Below, in pieces: positions 21,031 to 25,804 of a stretch of 25,804 nucleotides of DNA. A model generated the notes under the pieces. That model had not been told where the DNA came from, searched no databases, and was given only the letters and a program-made list of their open reading frames with translations. The translations under genes and the position numbers were made by a program. The first letter of the stretch is position 1. Every line of letters begins with the position of its first letter. Source of the DNA: Saccoglossus kowalevskii (Eukaryota > Hemichordata > Enteropneusta > Harrimaniidae); assembly GCF_000003605.2 (NCBI RefSeq), contig NW_003149768.1, forward strand, positions 219,934-245,737, given 5' to 3'.

Positions 21031-23404
21031 ATGCATTTCAGTTTGGTGTTTATGTTGGTAGCACTGATGTTTGTAAGTATCCACTAACTATTAAATGTTG
21101 AATCACAAATTGTTTTGCAATAATATTTAATTAAGTTAGCCAATAATTAAATGCAATTAAAGGATAATTTAATATTTGTATTACAGGTGGTTGCTACGGG
21201 AGACGAGCATTGTAAGTAATATATATTCATATTTTCTCTTTTCGAAATGTTTACCGTCTTCCACGGTACATAAACAAATTTCACTTTAGGTCGCTGACAT
21301 GTTTGTTGTATGGTAAATTTCAGAATTGCATCCTTGTATTATATCCCCTGAATTTAGTTTAGATAACACAGCATATGAAGTGAAATTACGTTACTGAAAT
21401 TGAGATTGGTACCTTGGTATCAAAATCACAGTGCCCATTAACTTGTAGAATAGTTTCGAACATCACAGCGACCTGTGACCTGCGACCTGTGACCTGTGTA
21501 CACGTCATGTACTGTAGATTCATTCTTGTCAAATAATGTTCAAGTTATCCGACTGTTCCCCAATATCCAAGCTTTCAGAATAAGTATAAATGATCATAGT
21601 TACGTGTACAGTAACTGACCGAGAATGCTACTTTGAAGTTCATTTTCCAATAAATTAGGGGACAACCTTATTCCCTCTAATTCCAAAGCTTGCCATTTTG
21701 CCAGGTTACATAGTGTGGTAAATTTACAAGATTACTTTTCCGCAAACACAATGCTATTACCAGATTTCATTGTATACACTGTAATGGTTTACTCACCAAC
21801 GTTACTAGTATGAATACATATGTTGTGCTAAACAGTTAGCAAAGGATGATACAAAATCTCAATCAATCTGTGACCGATCAGGTTGTATACAAAAACGTCA
21901 ATTCTACAAAAACCTATTATTGTAGGTTCAAATAAATTCAACACAAATATTTCGCAATTCTTTTTCTGACTATACATCAATATTGAATGTTTTCTATTTG
22001 TAACGACCAAGGTAGACTACTTGTATATTAAGCATGCTCTCTTCTGTGTACAGCAGTAGCAGGCGATATGAAAGACGATCTTTGCCAATTTTGCAAATAT
22101 GATTTCCAAAGTTATTTTAGGAATAAATAAGCACTATGTACTGATGTTGACTTAATATTTTTTGATGCAATTTGTTTTTATCAGCCGAGTAACACACACG
22201 ATTCTTTATATTATTGTTAATGTACTTTATTGGCAAAGTCAGTGTTTGGGTCACAAATTACGCCTTTCTTTTCCTTCTTCAGCTGCACGTGACTGTGTGA
22301 ATGTGTGTGGCGGTGTGTGCCGTGATGCATGCGAAGAAGGCCAGACACGAAGACCATGGTGCAAGAGAAGCTGTCCAGGAGAGCAACACTGCTGCACAAA
22401 TGGTAAGTGTTCTAAGTTTGTATGTGTTGGTCTGCGCAACAGTCAGAATTCGCCTTCTTTGTTTATATAAGACCCATATCTCGTCGTGCGTGGCGTGACG
22501 ACCTTTAAGCTTTTTATAGAATCAAATGACCCATTTTTCCTGGAAATGATTTTTCATGGTTGCACGGAAGAGTAAACATTTATTTATTAATAAAATAAAA
22601 TTCTGATGTCAGTAAAATCTTTAATTGCTCTTCTACGAATTCACGCATTTCTTTCTTTTGTTTTTGCATTAGCACGAAACTGTCGCGATATTTGTGGTGG
22701 ACAATGCCAGGACAGTTGCACAGGGGAGCAGACTGTAAAACCATGGTGCAAAAGAAGCTGTGAGGGAAACCAAGTGTGCTGTGTAGATTCATGTAAGCAA
22801 TGGATTTGTATGATATTATCTACCTAGTATATACACAGATTTACGATCTAATATATCAACAGAAAATATTTGAGAACATTATGATATTTATTGTCAGGTA
22901 AAACTACTCGGCACAGCTTGTAATATGGATAACTTGTTAGTTATTAAATTTAACTACTTTACTTATTAATTTATAGTCGATGCCAACTTGATAACACTGT
23001 GCAGATATAATAAACACGCAGCACATTTGCGTGAGAAACTGTTAAAGCGCGGCGGTCGTCGCGCAGCGCGTGTTCGAATTTCATGTAAATAAACAATGTA
23101 CTAGTATTTTACACGCGTTGCATACGTCGCTATGAGTCCCATATCGAACAGGACGCGGCACCACGACTGCCGCCCTTTAAAACATTTCTTGTGCGTATAA
23201 ACTATATTTTAGTGACTGTTGACTATTTTAGTCAGCCCGAAGGCACAAAAAATGTTTGAAAAAAAAAAATCATAAAAAATGCGGCACATTCTAAATATGT
23301 AATGTACATAAGGTTATGTACGGTTGTACATTTCAATGTAATTGATGAGATGTGTACGTAGATATATTTTAATACAACTAATTCGTTTATTTTCATCCAC
23401 AGAA
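21031..23404 (+). CDS. Secreted two-domain 8-Cys peptide, copy C
   Basis: Complete member of the family. Exons are 21031-21072, 21187-21211, 22283-22402, 22673-22792 and 23403-23404 (the AA of a split TAA), giving 102 residues. The signal peptide is MHFSLVFMLVALMFVVATG, followed by DEHS. Domain 1 starts ARDCVNVCGGVC and domain 2 starts ARNCRDICGGQC. The two domains match at 22 of 39 aligned positions, including all eight cysteines. Exons 3 and 4 are each exactly 120 nt and bounded by phase-1 introns, so each is a self-contained domain module. Introns are 114, 1,071, 270 and 610 nt. The AATAAA at 23482-23487 suggests a short 3' UTR. Introns 3 and 4 hold MITE sequence. The promoter directly abuts a LINE fragment that ends near 20800. 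Protein-level near-identity to copy A indicates recent duplication or gene conversion. Function is unknown; secretion is predicted from the signal peptide. Confidence 0.88.
21468..21499. repeat. GACCTGY short tandem repeat
   Basis: Four imperfect heptamers: CGACCTGTGACCTG repeated twice and closing in TGTACAC. It lies in intron 2 of copy C. Confidence 0.8.
22412..22508. mobile_element. Truncated MITE, copy 3 (in intron 3 of copy C)
   Basis: Matches only the right half of the copy 1 element: GCAACAGT, then CCATATCTCGTCGTGCGTGG and CGTGACGACC, ending in TTAA at 22505-22508. The left terminal repeat is missing. It begins within about ten bases of the exon-3 donor. Confidence 0.55.
23042..23180. 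mobile_element. MITE with TTAA flanks, copy 2 (in intron 4 of copy C)
   Basis: Same family as the element in copy B: the left end is AGCGCGGCGGTCGTCGCGC and the right end, read on minus, is AGGGCGGCAGTCGTGGTGCC. Both ends have TTAA (23042-23045, 23177-23180). It is shorter (139 bp) and inserted at a different intron position, so it is an independent insertion. Confidence 0.7.
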
Positions 23405-23505
23405 ATCACGTCAACACAAGCCTGGGAAAAAACATCCACAACTTGTGATTTGTCTTAGGTAGCAATGAGTACAGCTCTAGAAATAAAATAGAAAAAAAAA
23501 AACAC
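23403..23505 (+). terminator. 3' exon and poly(A) signal of copy C
   Basis: The acceptor TTCATCCACAG ends at 23402 and the exon begins AAATCACG, so the stop codon is completed by its first two bases. AATAAA is at 23482-23487. The preceding AACTAATTCGTTT and the acceptor are shared with copy B, which supports a real, conserved terminal exon. Confidence 0.6.
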
Positions 23506-23580
23506 TTTTGTGTATGGGTTCATAATTATGTGTGTGTCTTGTTGCGTGGGACTGAAATGCTGTGTAGAGATTCAGATAAC

Positions 23581-23677
23581 GCACCATAAAGTGGCAACGG
23601 TGATGTAAAATGATCCGTAAAGTGGTAGTCGTGATGTAAAGTGATGCCGCACAGTGGCAACAGTGATGTAAAGTGAT
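23581..23677. repeat. Three-unit minisatellite
   Basis: Three units of about 31-34 bp built on AAAGTGGCAACGGTGATGTA with TGAT spacers, the third unit reading CACAGTGGCAACAGTGATGT. It lies about 95 bp downstream of the copy C poly(A) signal and is absent after copy B. Confidence 0.8.
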
Positions 23678-24040
23678 GGCCATCGCAGTGTTTTTTTTTA
23701 TTTTAAATTTACTTCGTTGCCAATCTGATTCGTAAATACGTGTGAATATGCTCCTGATAGTGTGTCTCCAATGGGTGAATACGGAGAGTCATTGATTAAT
23801 CTCGCTTCTCAATTGTAACATTATCACACTCCTTTTCTTTCGGAGTCAATATAAACGTACTGGTGTTAAATCACACAAAAATAACTACTCTCATGGCTCT
23901 AGCATATGTCTGTCTATAAAGTGAAATTGTAGAAAGTAAGCACAATGCACAATAACCACAGTAATCTGCAGGAGTGTACTCCCCGCCAAAATACATGTGA
24001 AATACTACAGTAATTATGTATTAATTAGCCTGACAAGGTC

Positions 24041-24262
24041 GCGTGAATTGCGCCCTCCGTGGTCCTCCAAACCTAACACGCGCCAGACAGAACGATGCAG
24101 TTTTTCATTTCCCTCGACGATCTTTTGTCGGTACCAATCATTGAAACTCATTGCAAGAAGGCGTGAACTTTGCGAATTCGAAATATTTATCTTGCCTACG
24201 AGACATTTTGTCAGGCATAAATGATGCCGTCACGGTTCTGTCGGCGAGGGCGCCACTCACGC
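24041..24262. mobile_element. Candidate TIR element with GCGCCCTC ends
   Basis: The left end GCGTGAATTGCGCCCTCCG and the right end read on minus, GCGTGAGTGGCGCCCTCGC, match at most of 19 positions, 222 bp apart. The interior is more GC-rich than its surroundings and has no transposase. I see no convincing target-site duplication, so the boundaries and class are uncertain. Confidence 0.4.
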
Positions 24263-24887
24263 CTACATATCAGGCTGTATATTAACCTCATAACTATACG
24301 TATTGACCACGTTCTCGGAATATAATTCTGTCTCTGCAGACAATTTTATCAACTTTACTGTCTTTCAAGTTTCACCACAGAACTAAGTGGTCAGTCGTTA
24401 CAGAGCAGTGTGTATCAAGTGTATTCCTGTTATATTCATACTGGGTGTGTTTCACTTCCATCTGATCTGGCGACTCTAGTTTTTCCTCCAGCGAATACAT
24501 AACTGATCTGTTTAATACTATTGTGCCTCGATTTGGATTTTCATGGCCACCAGAAAGTGCATAACTGTGACGATTATTCCATGGTCGAAAGTTATGAACG
24601 TTTTCAAACTTGTTTACATAAATTTTGAGTTCATTCCCAGCACTGAGGAAATTGCATCGTATATTGCCATGCATCGACAAAGAACATTTAATGAATGTGT
24701 ATGTGTCTATTGAGGTGATCTAAATGTGTATCAAGATAAATAAGAGATATTTATTAAACAACTGGCCCGTTCAAAGCAGCAAATTGTACGTCTTACTCAG
24801 AAACAAATTCATTTATCATAACAAAATCGAGATGCATAATTGTTTCGATACGACATTGCTACTAGCTAAAATATTATTTTAGCTCCA

Positions 24888-24980
24888 TGTACTAGCATAC
24901 ATACAATACTGAAATGTACCTTGAATACATCTGTACTGTTATAGATAGATAATGTACACACGTTATAAGTCAGTTTGTAG
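24888..24980 (-). pseudogene. Degenerate exon-1 relic of the 8-Cys peptide gene
   Basis: On the minus strand this stretch resembles the 5' UTR and first coding exon of copy A. It keeps AATGTACACACGTTAT (in plus orientation), the TTCAAG before the start, and CATTTCAGT after it. The start codon itself is changed from ATG to GTA, and the signal-peptide codons are eroded. No exon 2 or cysteine exon is visible downstream (lower coordinates). It is a short decayed fragment, useful as evidence that the cluster once extended further right. Confidence 0.5.
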
Positions 24981-25640
24981 TAGAACACTGGATCTCAGAA
25001 TAGTCCTAAAAGCGCTAAAATTTGTTTTGTATAATACATATGCATTAACCGACCGTTTGTCCTCTCTAATTATTGCGCAACTATTATCTGGTCACGTGAC
25101 CTATCTCGAGTTGTCTCTTGTTGGTAAATTGAAGATCTGTCGAGGCAGATAGAGGTATTTGGGGATAGAGATATTTGCCATAACCCTTTGTTTAGGTCGG
25201 TATTGGTTAAATAGTGTCAACCCTCCAATTTAACCCCACCCATTACAAACTCATAAGTACATTTAACTTCGGAGTCTATAAATCCAAAGGTCCATTAATC
25301 TCTTAAAACAGTCACTAGTCCCCATGATGTTCCAGCCATGCAACAATTGGAATGGATCAAGCTTAAACTAGCTTGGGGGCTTCTCGATATGTGAATAACA
25401 ATGATGCAATATATCGATCCAATCATTGGGTCTTTCATTGCACATGCGTTTGAGAAAACATTAACATTGTTTTTTGAGTTACATTAAAAATGGGAGAATA
25501 AATGTTGTCTTTCGGAAGATATTCATATGTATCTGAAGTAATGTATAACATTACGTTCTAATATATTTTGATGAAATATAAATAGGTCAGAATATTCCTG
25601 TATGACACTAAATTCTAGAACCGTCTTACTTTCTAGTGTA

Positions 25641-25656
25641 AACACTTACCATTTGT
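25641..25656 (-). pseudogene. Possible exon-3 donor relic
   Basis: A 16-base exact match (AACACTTACCATTTGT on plus) to the exon-3/donor junction of copy A at 1125-1140. The cysteine codons that should adjoin it are absent, since the sequence turns to AACTG. It is probably the stub of another minus-strand family member. Such a short match could still be chance. Confidence 0.3.
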
Positions 25657-25804
25657 AACTGTTTATATAGTTCTTGGGGACAATAAACCAGCAGAAAGTG
25701 AATGGATAACCACTGTGGGATAACTAATAAAATAACCATTTGGATTTGTTGAAAAATGATGCCTGGGTTGAAACATGATAGTTTTTTGTGTGAACTGTAC
25801 TTCA

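Larger units (their letters stand above)
23690..25804. other. Mostly non-coding right flank
   Basis: Holds the TIR candidate (24041-24262), the exon-1 relic and the 16-bp relic. A 102-codon minus-strand frame at 24680-24372 has no recognised motif. No other gene is seen. Confidence 0.5.

Noticed and set aside
22301-22498. Alternative-frame open frames over the cysteine exons
   Set aside because: Shadows of the real reading frame, which is fixed by splice phase, cysteine spacing and conservation.
24372-24680. 102-codon minus-strand frame
   Set aside because: Reads somewhat protein-like, but no domain, partner exon or conserved copy is visible.

Overview
The window looks like AT-rich animal nuclear DNA. 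Genes are split by GT-AG introns, most of the sequence is non-coding, and it carries LINE, Ty3/gypsy LTR and MITE-type relics. Short GC-rich dispersed repeats and a small family of secreted cysteine-rich peptides point to a marine lophotrochozoan, most likely a bivalve mollusc. That placement is an inference, because no taxonomic marker gene is present.

The core of the window is a cluster of one gene family. Three copies look intact: gene A (minus, 185-2093, last exon off the left edge), gene B (plus, 9242-12489) and gene C (plus, 21031-23404). Each has five coding exons: 42 nt (start of the signal peptide), 25 nt (a microexon finishing it), 120 nt and 120 nt (each one 40-residue, 8-cysteine domain), and a last exon that supplies only the final two bases of the stop codon. 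The product is a predicted 102-residue secreted protein with two tandem domains, each with framework C-x3-C-x3-C-x3-C-x9-C-x3-C-x5-CC. I do not recognise this as a named family. A host-defence or other extracellular role is plausible but not shown. Two degenerate relatives (7376-7700 plus, and about 24890-24975 minus) and one 16-bp relic (25641-25656) extend the family.

Layout: 1-2345 gene A and its promoter. 2346-3772 has no recognised gene. 3773-5430 is the left arm of a large imperfect inverted repeat. 5600-6600 holds a GC-rich dispersed repeat and another copy of the repeated flank. 7376-7700 is the deletion-derived pseudogene. 8900-12600 is gene B, with a MITE in its last intron. 12600-16250 has no recognised gene, apart from GC-rich blocks and one degenerate minus-strand frame. 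16640-18012 is a nest of LTR-retrotransposon remains. 18055-18242 is a long (ATTT)n microsatellite. 18725-20032 is the right arm of the inverted repeat. 20350-20800 is a LINE reverse-transcriptase fragment abutting the gene C promoter. 21031-23500 is gene C, with two MITE copies. 23581-25804 holds a minisatellite, a TIR element candidate and family relics.

Genes A and C differ by five coding bases and one residue, and their upstream flanks form the inverted repeat, so they arose by a recent inverted duplication or have been converted. Gene B is older and differs mainly in its second domain. The proximal promoter (TATAAATA plus a shared block of roughly 100 bp) is retained in all three, so they are probably co-regulated.
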